Origin: Pedobacter cryotolerans
GTDB lineage: Bacteria; Bacteroidota; Bacteroidia; Sphingobacteriales; Sphingobacteriaceae
Direction: 5' to 3'
DNA length: 64,000 nt
Assembly (NCBI RefSeq): GCF_005116475.1
Contig: NZ_SWBO01000001.1
Span: 649,850-713,849 of the forward strand
A program made the translations under genes and the position numbers. Every line of letters begins with the position of its first letter. Positions within the stretch are counted from its first letter, which is position 1. Positions 17,518 through 26,488 of the stretch are shown here, in pieces. Under the pieces are notes generated by a model. The model was not told where the DNA came from, made no database searches, and saw only the letters and a program-made list of their open reading frames with translations.

Positions 17518-18906
17518 TTAAGACTCGGGATTTTTCTGTTTATCTTCCCATTGTTTTGAGAAAGATTTTTGTGCAATTTCTGGCATATCGCGGTATTTAC
17601 CCCAACTTTTTTTGAAGAAGGTTTTTAAAAAGAAGTTTTTCATTTTTCCACCAACCATATCCATCATCGAACGTTTTTTCATTCCTTTTTTCCACAATCC
17701 CCATCCAATTTCTTCAATTTTGGTATTTTCATGGCTTGCTGCTGCATCTCTTCTGTTCAACAACAGCATTTTATGAATGTCTATTTTAACCGGACAAACT
17801 TCAGAACATTTTCCGCATAGGCTAGAAGCATAGCTTAAATGTTTAAATTCCTTCATCCCTTTAAAATGAGGCGTAATAATAGAACCAATTGGTCCGCTAT
17901 AAGTGGTATCGTAAGTGTGGCCACCAATGTTTTTGTAAACCGGACAAGCATTTAAACATGCTCCACAACGAATGCAATATAATGCTTGGCGTTGTTCTTT
18001 TTGGGCCAATAGATTTGTTCTGCCATTATCTAAAAGGATAACATACATTTCCTCTGGTCCATCGGTTTCGTTAGCCTGTCTGGGTCCGCTAAGCAATGTA
18101 TTGTAAACCGTTAAATTTTGTCCTGTACCATGGCTAGCTAAAAGTGGCCAGTATAAATCTAAGTCGGCAATAGATGGAATAACCTTTTCTATGCCAACAA
18201 TGGCGATGTGTATTTTCGGAAATGTAGTGCATAAACGAGCATTACCTTCATTCTCTGTCAAAGCTACACTACCAGTATCAGCTACTAAAAAATTACCGCC
18301 AGAAATACCAATATCAGCGCTTAAATATTTTTCGCGTAATAATTCTCTTGCTTTTTGGGTGAGCTGTTCAGGCGTTGCATCAATTGGTGTTCCAAATCTC
18401 TCATTAAATAATTTAGCAATTTCTACCTTGCTCAGGTGCATGGCAGGAGTAACAATGTGATAAGGTTTTTGCCCAAGTAGTTGAACAATGTATTCGCCCA
18501 AATCACTTTCTAATGATTGGATATTGTTTTTCTCTAAAAACTCATTTAAATGAATTTCTTCGGTAGTCATCGATTTTGATTTGATGACTGTTTTGCCTCC
18601 GTTTTTTTGGATGATGTTTAGGATTTCTTTTTGTGCTTCTTCTACATCATTTGCCCAAATCACTTTTCCACCTCTTTTCTGAAAATTGGACTCGAATTCT
18701 GGTAAAAACTTATCTAAGTTTTCCATCACACGCCATTTAATTACATGCGCTTTTTTCTTCGAAGCATCTAAGTTTTCGAATTTTGATAAGCCACGTTCTA
18801 CCGCTACATTATATTTTCCGATATTATGGTTAATCGTTTTGCGGTGAGGTAAATCGAAAGCTTTTTCATCAGCTTTTATCAAAAAATCTTCGGCGGTAGT
18901 GCTCAT
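17518..18906 (-). CDS. lutB: LutB-like iron-sulfur protein (LUD domain plus ferredoxin domain)
   Basis: About 462 residues, matching LutB, the iron-sulfur subunit of the LutABC lactate oxidation complex. The N-terminal two thirds is the LUD domain (GISGGNFLVADTGSVALTENEG). Two 4Fe-4S motifs follow, CIRCGACLNACPVY near residue 312 and CGKCSEVCPV near 362, then a basic C-terminal tail. I start at the ATG at 18906 and not the TTG 6 nt upstream, because that TTG is part of a TATATTTG promoter box. No lutA or lutC is seen in the window, so the partners must lie elsewhere or the role differs. Confidence 0.88.
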   Translation of the reverse strand: MSTTAEDFLIKADEKAFDLPHRKTINHNIGKYNVAVERGLSKFENLDASKKKAHVIKWRVMENLDKFLPEFESNFQKRGGKVIWANDVEEAQKEILNIIQKNGGKTVIKSKSMTTEEIHLNEFLEKNNIQSLESDLGEYIVQLLGQKPYHIVTPAMHLSKVEIAKLFNERFGTPIDATPEQLTQKARELLREKYLSADIGISGGNFLVADTGSVALTENEGNARLCTTFPKIHIAIVGIEKVIPSIADLDLYWPLLASHGTGQNLTVYNTLLSGPRQANETDGPEEMYVILLDNGRTNLLAQKEQRQALYCIRCGACLNACPVYKNIGGHTYDTTYSGPIGSIITPHFKGMKEFKHLSYASSLCGKCSEVCPVKIDIHKMLLLNRRDAAASHENTKIEEIGWGLWKKGMKKRSMMDMVGGKMKNFFLKTFFKKSWGKYRDMPEIAQKSFSKQWEDKQKNPES

Positions 18907-18909
18907 GCT

Positions 18910-18941
18910 CAAATATACGAGCCTAAAGCTGAAAGACCAAA
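18910..18941 (-). promoter_or_regulatory. Promoter of lutB; predicts a leaderless mRNA
   Basis: On the minus strand TTTG (18941-18938), a 20-nt spacer and TATATTTG (18917-18910) match the Bacteroidota promoter pattern. The box ends 3 nt before the ATG at 18906, so the mRNA should start at or next to the start codon. Confidence 0.65.
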
Positions 18942-18984
18942 GTTTTCAAATCATAGTTATAGAATGAAAAAACTTATGACAAAA

Positions 18985-19019
18985 AAAATCCCGATAGCTT
19001 ATGTTGCCATCGGGATTTT
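18985..19019 (-). terminator. Terminator after the M28 peptidase gene
   Basis: 11-bp perfect arms AAAATCCCGAT (18985-18995) and ATCGGGATTTT (19009-19019). On the minus strand the hairpin is followed by a U run from the A tract at 18981-18988. It ends the M28 transcript before the lutB promoter. Confidence 0.8.
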
Positions 19020-19080
19020 ATCGAAACATTCGTTATGGATCTATTCTACTATCTCACAACTCAATACGCATATCTAAAAA

Positions 19081-20706
19081 CTAATTAGTTTTAGGCGTAC
19101 CATCCTCATTTTTGTTCACAACTGGACGATTTGCGCCATTAGCTAATTCCCATGCTGTAAAATATACCAACTGTGCTCTTTTAGCTAACATAGGGAAATC
19201 AATTTTGCTCACTTCATCTCCTGGTTGGTGGTAATCTTTATGTACACCATTAAAATAGAAAATTACAGGAATACCGAACTTGGCGAAGTTATAGTGATCT
19301 GAACGGTAATAGAATTGGTTTGGATCAGTACGGTTGTTATATTTTTCGTCTAAAACAATGTTTACATAATCTTCATTTGCTTTTTTTCCAATACGATCTA
19401 AATCATCGCTAAGCATGTTAGATCCAATAATATAAACGAAGTTATTATCGCCTGGACGGTCATCATCACCACGTCCAATCATGTCGATATTTAAATTTGT
19501 GATAGTGTTCTCAATTGAGAAAATTGGATGCTCTGCATACCATTCAGAACCCAATAGGCCTTTTTCTTCTCCAACAACGGTCATAAATAAAACACTTCTT
19601 TTTGGGCCTTTACCAGCTTTTGCAGCCTTAGCGAATGCCTCTGCTAGCATTAAAACTCCTGTAGTACCAGAACCATCGTCATCTGCACCATTGTTAACTT
19701 TATCTGTAGCATTAGGGTCTGCAACTAAACCAATATGGTCATAGTGACTTGTAACTACTAAAACTTCATTTTTAAGTATAGGATCAGAACCTTCTAAAAA
19801 GCCTAAAACATTTTCGCCACGGTGAGTAGTTTCTTTTTTCTGAGCTGCAACCATTAAAGCTGTATTTGCAGTAATTGAAGCTGGTTTACCGCTTTCTTTA
19901 ATTTTTTGAGCCAATGCTTCAACAGTTGTATTGCTAGTTTTTAAAATTTCGTTAGCAGTTGCTGGAGAAATTGTTAAAGTTGTTAAAGTTGGTCTGGCAG
20001 GAGCTGCGGTTGCAGGGGCATCTTTTTTCAACATGATTCTGCCAGATGCAGCTGCAATTTTAGCATATTCTGGCATTTTATCAAAGTTCATATCAACCAA
20101 AAGAATAGCTTTAGGTTTAGCTTTCATTAAAGTTGTCATCATTTTTTGTCTGGCCATCATAGCCGCTCTACCGGTTAACTCAGGCTCGCCTGCTTTAATA
20201 GTTGGGTCTCCAGCAGAAAAAATCATGATTACTTTGCCCTCTGCATTAATGCCAGCAAAATCATCATAACCGTCTTTGGTAAGTCCGTAACCAGCAAAAA
20301 TCACTTCATTTACGTTAATAGCAATAGGAGCGTTGGCTACACTATTACTTGGTATCATGAAATCGGCATTTAACTTTCTAGCTTTGCCATTAACTGCTAA
20401 TGAAGCGCCAGCAACATCATTAGTAATTAACCCAACATTTTGAAAGTATTTATCTTTACCATCTTTAACTGGGCCTTTTAAACCAAAGCTTTTAAACTGT
20501 TTTTTGATATATTCAGCAGCCATCCAAGCGCCTTTTTTGCCTGTTTCTCTACCTTCATATTCATCAGAAGCTAAAACAGATAGGTGACTAAATCCTCTAT
20601 CTTTAGTAATGGTTTCGCTAAATTTTATGGCGTCAGAGTTTTTCTGAGCCGATGCACCAACACTTAGCAATATAGCTAAGCCAGTGTATAGAAATGTTTT
20701 TTTCAT
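19081..20706 (-). CDS. Secreted M28-family zinc aminopeptidase
   Basis: A 541-residue exported peptidase. The N-terminus MKKTFLYTGLAILLSVGASAQ is a signal peptide. A protease-associated (PA)-type insert spans about residues 120-290, followed by the M28 catalytic core with metal ligands in SHYDHIG, NGADDDGSGT, EEKGLLGSEWYA and NLNIDMIGRGD and the final His in YRSDHYNFAKFGIP. M28 enzymes remove N-terminal residues from peptides using two zinc ions. Likely periplasmic or outer-membrane associated. It is monocistronic, with a TAAATTTG promoter box at 20746-20739 on the minus strand and its own terminator. Confidence 0.9.
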   Translation of the reverse strand: MKKTFLYTGLAILLSVGASAQKNSDAIKFSETITKDRGFSHLSVLASDEYEGRETGKKGAWMAAEYIKKQFKSFGLKGPVKDGKDKYFQNVGLITNDVAGASLAVNGKARKLNADFMIPSNSVANAPIAINVNEVIFAGYGLTKDGYDDFAGINAEGKVIMIFSAGDPTIKAGEPELTGRAAMMARQKMMTTLMKAKPKAILLVDMNFDKMPEYAKIAAASGRIMLKKDAPATAAPARPTLTTLTISPATANEILKTSNTTVEALAQKIKESGKPASITANTALMVAAQKKETTHRGENVLGFLEGSDPILKNEVLVVTSHYDHIGLVADPNATDKVNNGADDDGSGTTGVLMLAEAFAKAAKAGKGPKRSVLFMTVVGEEKGLLGSEWYAEHPIFSIENTITNLNIDMIGRGDDDRPGDNNFVYIIGSNMLSDDLDRIGKKANEDYVNIVLDEKYNNRTDPNQFYYRSDHYNFAKFGIPVIFYFNGVHKDYHQPGDEVSKIDFPMLAKRAQLVYFTAWELANGANRPVVNKNEDGTPKTN

Positions 20707-20738
20707 CAGTTTTATTAAGTGTTTGTTAGTTCGTTAAG

Positions 20739-20746
20739 CAAATTTA
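20739..20746 (-). promoter_or_regulatory. -7 box of the M28 peptidase gene
   Basis: TAAATTTG on the minus strand, 32 nt before the ATG at 20706, giving a leader of about 28 nt. No clear -33 element. Confidence 0.45.
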
Positions 20747-20818
20747 AATTATTACAACGGCTTTAAATAAATATTAGTTCACATTATGCGAATATAAATA
20801 GGTGTATTTTTTATATCC

Positions 20819-21259
20819 TTAGCAAGACATTTTATTCACTCTGTTTTGGTGTCGTCCACCTTCAAATGCTGTGGTTAAAAAAGTAGTGACCATTTCTTTT
20901 GCCAAATCGGTAGAAACAAACCTAGCAGGAATGCAAATTACATTAGCATTGTTATGTTGTCTTGCTAAAGCTGCAATTTCATTTTCCCAGCAAATGGCAG
21001 CTCTAGTACCTTGATGTTTGTTGGCTGTAATAGCAACACCATTCGCACTGCCGCAAACTAGAATTCCAAAATCAAATTCATTTTTTTCTACTCCTGCTGC
21101 AACAGGATGTGCAAAGTCTGGATAATCTACAGAATCTGCAGAATAGGTTCCAAAATCTTTAATTTCGTAACCGTTTAAAAAAGATTTTAACATTTCTTTA
21201 TAATCGAAACCAGCATGATCAGAGCCAAGGGCGATTTTTAATTTGTTTTCTAAAGGCAT
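20819..21259 (-). CDS. rpiB: Ribose-5-phosphate isomerase B
   Basis: About 146 residues of the RpiB/LacAB family, interconverting ribose 5-phosphate and ribulose 5-phosphate in the pentose phosphate pathway. Hallmarks are IALGSDHAGFDYKE at the N-terminus, the active-site cysteine (Cys69) in LVCGSANGVAITANK, and the phosphate-binding end GGRHQNRV. The start is placed at the ATG at 21259 (MPLENKL); the TTG two codons upstream is part of the TAAATTTG promoter box. No other pentose phosphate gene is close by. Confidence 0.94.
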   Translation of the reverse strand: MPLENKLKIALGSDHAGFDYKEMLKSFLNGYEIKDFGTYSADSVDYPDFAHPVAAGVEKNEFDFGILVCGSANGVAITANKHQGTRAAICWENEIAALARQHNNANVICIPARFVSTDLAKEMVTTFLTTAFEGGRHQNRVNKMSC

Positions 21260-21262
21260 TTT

Positions 21263-21270
21263 CAAATTTA
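21263..21270 (-). promoter_or_regulatory. -7 box of rpiB; predicts a leaderless mRNA
   Basis: TAAATTTG on the minus strand ends 3 nt before the ATG at 21259. No convincing -33 element is visible upstream. Confidence 0.5.
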
Positions 21271-21364
21271 TGTAGAATAAAGCAGCTTATGCGTAAATTT
21301 TTTGTTGCGAGATGAAGCTTAGGGTTAAAGAAATTTAATTTGGGCGATGTAGTAAACATATAGA

Positions 21365-21412
21365 GGATTTGTTAACTTTTTAGACGTTTAACACAAAAAG
21401 TTAACAAAATCC
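21365..21412. repeat. Inverted repeat between tatC and rpiB
   Basis: Arms GGATTTGTTAACTTTTT (21365-21381) and AAAAAGTTAACAAAATCC (21395-21412) pair with a single bulged base around a 13-nt loop. It starts 6 nt after the tatC stop. There is no T run beyond the outer ends, so it may act by stabilising the tatC mRNA end rather than as a classical terminator. Confidence 0.5.
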
Positions 21413-21418
21413 AATTAA

Positions 21419-22303
21419 TTAGTTTTTATATAATGCAGTTTCAGCTTTTAGTTTTTTGCGTTGGATATTTGCCGAAATCATGATACTCAATTCGTACAAT
21501 AAGAAAAGCGGGAAAGCAACGATAAGCATTGTATAAGGATCTGCAGTAGGAGTAACAACAGAAGCTACAATTAAGATAAGTACAATGGCATATCTTCTGC
21601 TCTTTCTCATAAATTGAGGTGTCATGATACCCAACTTGCTAAGGATATAAATTACTACAGGAAGCTGGAAAATAATACCAGAACCTAATGCTAAAGTTAA
21701 TATTAGCGATAAATAGGAATCGATTGTAATGGTATTAGCAATACTAGGATCTACAGTAAAAGTTAATAAGAAGTTAATAGACAGTGGCGCAATAATATAG
21801 TAGCCAAATAAAACTCCAGCAAAAAATAACATCGAAGCAAAAAATACAAATCCACTAGCCGATTTTTTTTCAGTGTCTAACAATGCTGGTTTTATAAATA
21901 GCCAAATCTCAAAAAGAAGATACGGCACGCCTAAAATTAAACCTGCGGTGATACTTGAGTTCATTAAGAGGGTAAACTGACCAGCCATTTCTAAATTGAT
22001 CAGCTTTGCATCAATTACTTTAATACAAAATTCTTGAGGTATTAATGAGGGTAGTGTTTCTACTAAATTACACATCATTCTGTAAGTCCAGAAATCTGCC
22101 TTTTTTGGTCCCATGATGATATCAGACCATATAAATTCACTAAAATAAAAGGATGCACAAACAAAAACTGTTACAACAGCTAAAGTTCTTAATAAGTGCT
22201 TACGTAAAACATCTAAATGGTCAAAAAAAGACATTTCTGCCTCTAAGCTTTTTCCTTTTTTCTTTATCGAATCAATTAGATCCTTTGCCTTGTTATCGCT
22301 CAT
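21419..22303 (-). CDS. tatC: Twin-arginine translocase subunit TatC
   Basis: A 294-residue membrane protein with six predicted helices, the core of the Tat system that exports folded proteins and recognises their twin-arginine signals. The cytoplasmic N-terminus carries the conserved EMSFFDHLDVLRKHLLR. The first periplasmic loop is enlarged (FWTYRMMCNLVETLPSLIPQEFC), as is common in Bacteroidota TatC. The end (VVTPTADPYTMLIVAFPLFLLYELSI) is also typical. No tatA is in the window. It has its own promoter just after the accC terminator. Confidence 0.95.
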   Translation of the reverse strand: MSDNKAKDLIDSIKKKGKSLEAEMSFFDHLDVLRKHLLRTLAVVTVFVCASFYFSEFIWSDIIMGPKKADFWTYRMMCNLVETLPSLIPQEFCIKVIDAKLINLEMAGQFTLLMNSSITAGLILGVPYLLFEIWLFIKPALLDTEKKSASGFVFFASMLFFAGVLFGYYIIAPLSINFLLTFTVDPSIANTITIDSYLSLILTLALGSGIIFQLPVVIYILSKLGIMTPQFMRKSRRYAIVLILIVASVVTPTADPYTMLIVAFPLFLLYELSIMISANIQRKKLKAETALYKN

Positions 22304-22319
22304 TGAAATTATTTGTAAA

Positions 22320-22327
22320 CAAAAATA
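22320..22327 (-). promoter_or_regulatory. -7 box of tatC, overlapping the accC terminator
   Basis: TATTTTTG on the minus strand, ending 16 nt before the tatC ATG. Four of its bases lie in the 3' arm of the terminator hairpin that ends the accC transcript. Confidence 0.5.
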
Positions 22328-22355
22328 CCATTCTATTTGATATAGAATGGTATTT
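22323..22355 (-). terminator. Terminator after accC
   Basis: 14-bp perfect arms AAATACCATTCTAT (22323-22336) and ATAGAATGGTATTT (22342-22355) with a 5-nt loop. On the minus strand a T-rich tract follows. It closes the lipid operon. Confidence 0.75.
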
Positions 22356-22382
22356 ACGGTTAATATCTAATAAAAGATTATA

Positions 22383-23723
22383 TTATTCTGAAAATTCGAA
22401 AGTTTCCATGAATTTAGTGGTAAAATTACCTGCCCTAAAATTCGGGTCTTTCATTAATTTTAGGTGAAAAGGAATAGTTGTTTTAACACCTTCAATAACA
22501 AATTCACTTAAGGCACGTTCCATGGTACAAATAGCTTCTTCACGAGTTTGGGCCACGCAAATCAGCTTTGCGATCATCGAATCGTAGTTAGATGGAATTT
22601 GATAACCTGCATAAACATGTGTGTCTACACGTACGCCATGTCCGCCTGGTGAATGGAAATTTGTAATTTTTCCTGGAGATGGTCTGAAATTATTAAATGG
22701 ATCTTCAGCATTGATACGACATTCAATCGCATGCATATTTGGTAGATAATTGTTTCCTGATATTGGAATACCAGCGGCAACTTTAATCTGCTCCTTAATT
22801 AAATCGAAATTAATTACTTCTTCCGTTACTGGATGCTCTACTTGGATACGGGTATTCATTTCCATAAAGTAGAAGTTGCGGTGTTTATCTACTAAAAATT
22901 CTACCGTTCCAGCTCCTTCATAATTTACAGCTAAAGCTCCTTTAATGGCAGCTTCGCCCATTTTTTCACGCAATTCTGGTGTCATAAATGGAGATGGAGC
23001 TTCTTCAACTAATTTTTGGTGACGACGTTGAATAGAACAATCTCTTTCTGATAAATGGCAAGCTTTGCCAAACTGATCTCCAATTACTTGGATTTCAATG
23101 TGACGAGGATCTTCAATATATTTTTCTAAATAAAGGCCATCATTACCAAAGGCGGCACCAGATTCTTGACGGGCGCTATCCCAAGCATTTTCAAAGTCTT
23201 CATCTTTCCAAACGATACGCATCCCGCGGCCACCACCACCTGCTGTAGCTTTTAAAATTACAGGGTAACCCATGTCATTTGCAATTTCAATTCCTTCTTT
23301 TACGCTGGTTAATAAACCTTCAGAACCTGGAATTGTTGGTACACCTGCAATTTTCATGGTTGCTTTTGCAGAGGCTTTATCGCCCATGCCATTAATTTGT
23401 TCAGGTGTTGCTCCAATAAATTTAATTCCATAATCGCGGCAAACCGAAGAAAATTTTGCATTTTCTGAAAGGAAACCGTAACCTGGGTGTATGGCATCTG
23501 CATTGGTTAATTCTGCTGCAGAAATAATATTTGGAATACTTAAATAGGAATCTTTACTTGGTGGCGGACCGATACAAACAGCCTCATCGGCAAAACGTAC
23601 GTGTAAACTCTCTCTATCTGCAGTTGAGTAAACAGCTACCGTTTTTATGCCCATTTCTTTACAGGTACGTATAATACGCAAAGCGATTTCACCCCTGTTG
23701 GCAATTAATATTTTTTTAAACAT
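22383..23723 (-). CDS. accC: Acetyl-CoA carboxylase, biotin carboxylase subunit
   Basis: A 446-residue ATP-grasp enzyme that carboxylates the biotin on AccB, the first half of malonyl-CoA synthesis. It shows [17 protein letters not shown] at the start, the glycine-rich ATP loop [12 protein letters not shown] near residue 160, the catalytic [13 protein letters not shown] and the end RAGNFTTKF. Length is normal for AccC. It follows accB in a fatty acid/phospholipid operon, separated by 88 nt that hold a dispersed repeat. No accA or accD is nearby. Confidence 0.97.
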   Translation of the reverse strand: MFKKILIANRGEIALRIIRTCKEMGIKTVAVYSTADRESLHVRFADEAVCIGPPPSKDSYLSIPNIISAAELTNADAIHPGYGFLSENAKFSSVCRDYGIKFIGATPEQINGMGDKASAKATMKIAGVPTIPGSEGLLTSVKEGIEIANDMGYPVILKATAGGGGRGMRIVWKDEDFENAWDSARQESGAAFGNDGLYLEKYIEDPRHIEIQVIGDQFGKACHLSERDCSIQRRHQKLVEEAPSPFMTPELREKMGEAAIKGALAVNYEGAGTVEFLVDKHRNFYFMEMNTRIQVEHPVTEEVINFDLIKEQIKVAAGIPISGNNYLPNMHAIECRINAEDPFNNFRPSPGKITNFHSPGGHGVRVDTHVYAGYQIPSNYDSMIAKLICVAQTREEAICTMERALSEFVIEGVKTTIPFHLKLMKDPNFRAGNFTTKFMETFEFSE

Positions 23724-23736
23724 AATATATTGTTTT

Positions 23737-23808
23737 CGTCATCCTGTCCCGAAAGTTCGGGATCATGATCAGTTATACAAAAGATGCTGAAACAAGTTCA
23801 GCATGACG
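23737..23808. repeat. Dispersed inverted repeat between accB and accC
   Basis: Ends CGTCATCCTG and CAGCATGACG are nearly inverted copies. Inside are TCCCGAAAGTTCGGGA (palindrome, 23747-23762) and a TGCTGAAACAAGTTCAGCA hairpin at 23785-23803. It fills the spacer and ends 4 nt from the accB stop codon. Confidence 0.7.
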
Positions 23809-23811
23809 GGT

Positions 23812-24288
23812 TTAAATTGGTTCTACTAAAAATAATGGTTGATCGTACTCAATTGGCGAAGCATTATCTACCAATACTTTAACAATACGGCCTGATACTT
23901 CACTTTCAATTTCATTAAATAATTTCATTGCCTCTACAATACAAATTACTTTACCTACGCCAATCTCATCGCCAACATTTACAAATAATGGTTTATCAGG
24001 GCTAGATGAACGGTAAAAAGTACCAATCATTGGCGATTTTATAGTGATGTATTTAGAAGTATCTTCAGCTGCAGGAGCGGTTGATTTGATTTCTACTGTT
24101 GGCTGTGCTGCTGCAGCCGTTGGCGTTACTGGCTGTGGAGCCGGTGCTGCTGGTAATGCTGCATTTACATAAACAGGTGCTTGGTTAGTTTTAATGGTAA
24201 TTTTGAAGTTTTCTTGCTCAATAGCAACTTCATTTACGCCCGACCGCGAGACAAACTTAATGAGTTCCTGAATTTGTTTGATATCCAT
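23812..24288 (-). CDS. accB: Acetyl-CoA carboxylase, biotin carboxyl carrier protein
   Basis: A 158-residue protein with an N-terminal helical region, an Ala/Pro-rich linker (about residues 40-75) and a C-terminal biotinyl domain. The biotinylated lysine is in EAMKLFNEIES. It carries CO2 between AccC and the carboxyltransferase AccAD. The preceding fabH gene ends 157 nt upstream, a long spacer for this operon that contains short inverted simple repeats (24375-24440). High confidence from the motif, linker and neighbour. Confidence 0.96.
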   Translation of the reverse strand: MDIKQIQELIKFVSRSGVNEVAIEQENFKITIKTNQAPVYVNAALPAAPAPQPVTPTAAAAQPTVEIKSTAPAAEDTSKYITIKSPMIGTFYRSSSPDKPLFVNVGDEIGVGKVICIVEAMKLFNEIESEVSGRIVKVLVDNASPIEYDQPLFLVEPI

Positions 24289-24374
24289 TCTTTTGTTGTT
24301 ATGTTAAAAAAATTGGTGTCTTTATGAATTAACTAAGTTATAGTTTTTTTGTTTTAAATTAAAAGGGAAATAAG

Positions 24375-24442
24375 GTTGATAGTCTATGGTTGATAGATTT
24401 TAGTCTAATAACTTAGGCAATAGACCATTAACCATCAACTTT
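24375..24442. repeat. Imperfect inverted repeats in the fabH-accB spacer
   Basis: GTTGATAGTCTATGGTTGAT near the left is imperfectly matched on the other strand by ATAGACCATTAACCATCAAC on the right. The spacer has no gene and no clear promoter. Confidence 0.45.
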
Positions 24443-24445
24443 GAA

Positions 24446-25441
24446 CTAACTATTATAAGCCCATTTCAAGTAAATAGAGCCCCAAGTAAAGCCTCCGCCA
24501 AATGCGGCTATAATAATATTATCGCCTTTTTTCATTTTACTTTCCCATTCCCATAAACAAAGTGGAATGGTTCCGTTTGTTGTATTTCCGTAACGTTCAA
24601 TATTAATCATTACTTTATCAGAATCTACACCCATGCGTGATGCAGTTGCATCAATAATGCGCTTATTTGCTTGATGTGGAACTAACCAGGCTACATCATT
24701 GGCAGTTAGGTTGTTTCGTTCCATAATCTCTGCAGCTACATCTGCCATATTCGTAACGGCAAATTTAAATACAGTTGGCCCTTCTTGGTGTACTGCATGT
24801 AAATTGGCATCAATGGTTTCGTGAGTTGCAGGCAGAACAGAGCCTCCAGCTTTCATGCCTAAAAACTCTTTACCCGAACCATCAGATCTTAAAATAGAAT
24901 CTTGAATTCCAAAGCCTTCTTCGTTTGGTTCTAATAAGGCGCAACCACAACCATCACCAAAAATAATGCAGGTAGTTCTATCTTTATAATTGATAATTGA
25001 TGACATTTTATCGCCACCAACAACTAAAACTTTTTTATGTTTGCCCGACTCGATAAATTGTGCTCCAGTGCTTAAGCCGAAAATAAAACCAGAACAAGCT
25101 GCTTGTAAATCGTAACCCCAAGCATTTCTAGCGCCAATTTTATCTGCTAAAACATTCGCAGTAGCCGGAAAAGTGAAATCTGGAGTTGTTGTACAGAAAA
25201 TGATCAAATCAATTTCCATCGCATCAATTCCACGTTTTTTTAGTAATCCATTTACAGCGTGTACAGCCATATCTGAAGTGCCCAAACCTTCCCCTTTTAA
25301 TATTCGTCGCTCTCTAATGCCAGTTCTGCTAGTTATCCATTCATCAGATGTATCAACTAGGGTTTCCATTTCCTTATTAGTCATGATGTAATCAGGAACG
25401 TAACCGTTAACAGCTGTAATAGCAGCGTGAATTTTGTTCAT
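24446..25441 (-). CDS. fabH: Beta-ketoacyl-ACP synthase III
   Basis: A 331-residue thiolase-fold enzyme that starts fatty acid synthesis by condensing acetyl-CoA with malonyl-ACP. The catalytic triad is visible: Cys116 in DLQAACSGFIFGL, His in WLVPHQANKR near residue 256 and Asn in YGNTTNGTIPL near 288. The conserved GDGCGCALLEP is also present. plsX ends 15 nt upstream of its start, giving the common plsX-fabH order. Confidence 0.96.
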   Translation of the reverse strand: MNKIHAAITAVNGYVPDYIMTNKEMETLVDTSDEWITSRTGIRERRILKGEGLGTSDMAVHAVNGLLKKRGIDAMEIDLIIFCTTTPDFTFPATANVLADKIGARNAWGYDLQAACSGFIFGLSTGAQFIESGKHKKVLVVGGDKMSSIINYKDRTTCIIFGDGCGCALLEPNEEGFGIQDSILRSDGSGKEFLGMKAGGSVLPATHETIDANLHAVHQEGPTVFKFAVTNMADVAAEIMERNNLTANDVAWLVPHQANKRIIDATASRMGVDSDKVMINIERYGNTTNGTIPLCLWEWESKMKKGDNIIIAAFGGGFTWGSIYLKWAYNS

Positions 25442-25456
25442 TGTATTTTTTTTAAA

Positions 25457-26395
25457 TTATTGGAATGCAGCTTGTATTTTTCCAACCAAGTTAGAGGTAA
25501 TCATATCCCTCGATTGAAAAATCATATTTTTAATAGCCAACGGACTAGAAATACCATGCCCAATTAAAACTGGAGCATTTACACCTAAAACAGGGCTACC
25601 ACCATAGTTTTCGTAATTAAAACGATCAAAAAATTCGTCTTTTAATCCTTTTTTAATGGTAATTACATAAAATGATTCTGCCAATTTTAACATCACATTT
25701 CCTGTAAAACCATCACACACAATTACATCGGCTTTATCATTAAATAAGTCTCTACCTTCAACGTTTCCTACAAAATTAAACTGATTGCTCTCTTTCATCA
25801 ACGGAAAAGCTGCTAAAGAAAGCATATTGCCTTTTTCATCCTCTTCGCCAATATTCATTAAAGCCACTTTAGGGTTTTCAATTTGCATCACGTGTTCTGC
25901 ATACAAACTTCCTAAAATACCAAACTGCTGTAAAAACTCAGGTTTACAATCAGCATTTGCGCCAACATCAAGCATTAAGCCTAAACCGCCTTTAAGTTTA
26001 GGGACAATACTTGTTAAACAAGGACGAAGAATACCAGGAATTGTTTTAACGCTAAAAACAGCGCCAACTAACATTGCGCCAGAATTACCCGCACTTGCGA
26101 AAGAATCTAATTTACCTTCTTTAAGCATTTGAAAGCCTACCGCAATGCTTGAATTTGGCTTTTGAACAATAGCCTTTGTAGGATGTTCGCCCATACCAAT
26201 CACTTCGTCGGTATGTACGTATTCGAATAGCTCAGGGTCGAATCCCTGTTCTATAAGTAGAGGTTTAATCTGCTGTGTATCACCAATAAGCACCAAGTGC
26301 TCATCAGCTTTTAGGGATTGATGAGCTGCTATTGCACCCAAGACGTTAGCCTTGGGCGCATAGTCTCCGCCCATAATATCGAGACCTATTTTCAT
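25457..26395 (-). CDS. plsX: Phosphate acyltransferase PlsX
   Basis: A 312-residue enzyme that makes acyl-phosphate from acyl-ACP for phospholipid synthesis at the inner face of the membrane. The start KIGLDIMGGDYAP is diagnostic, as are SAGNSGAMLVGAVF and DVGANADCKPEFL, and VCDGFTGNVMLKLAES near residue 220. It lies between rpmF and fabH, the canonical order. Length is normal. Confidence 0.96.
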   Translation of the reverse strand: MKIGLDIMGGDYAPKANVLGAIAAHQSLKADEHLVLIGDTQQIKPLLIEQGFDPELFEYVHTDEVIGMGEHPTKAIVQKPNSSIAVGFQMLKEGKLDSFASAGNSGAMLVGAVFSVKTIPGILRPCLTSIVPKLKGGLGLMLDVGANADCKPEFLQQFGILGSLYAEHVMQIENPKVALMNIGEEDEKGNMLSLAAFPLMKESNQFNFVGNVEGRDLFNDKADVIVCDGFTGNVMLKLAESFYVITIKKGLKDEFFDRFNYENYGGSPVLGVNAPVLIGHGISSPLAIKNMIFQSRDMITSNLVGKIQAAFQ

Positions 26396-26488
26396 AGTAA
26401 AAATCTTTTGTGTTAATTTAATTGCTTCGCAATTATTAATCTAAGTTAAACTTAAACCAATAATAAACACAAAAATTTTCTTAGAAAA

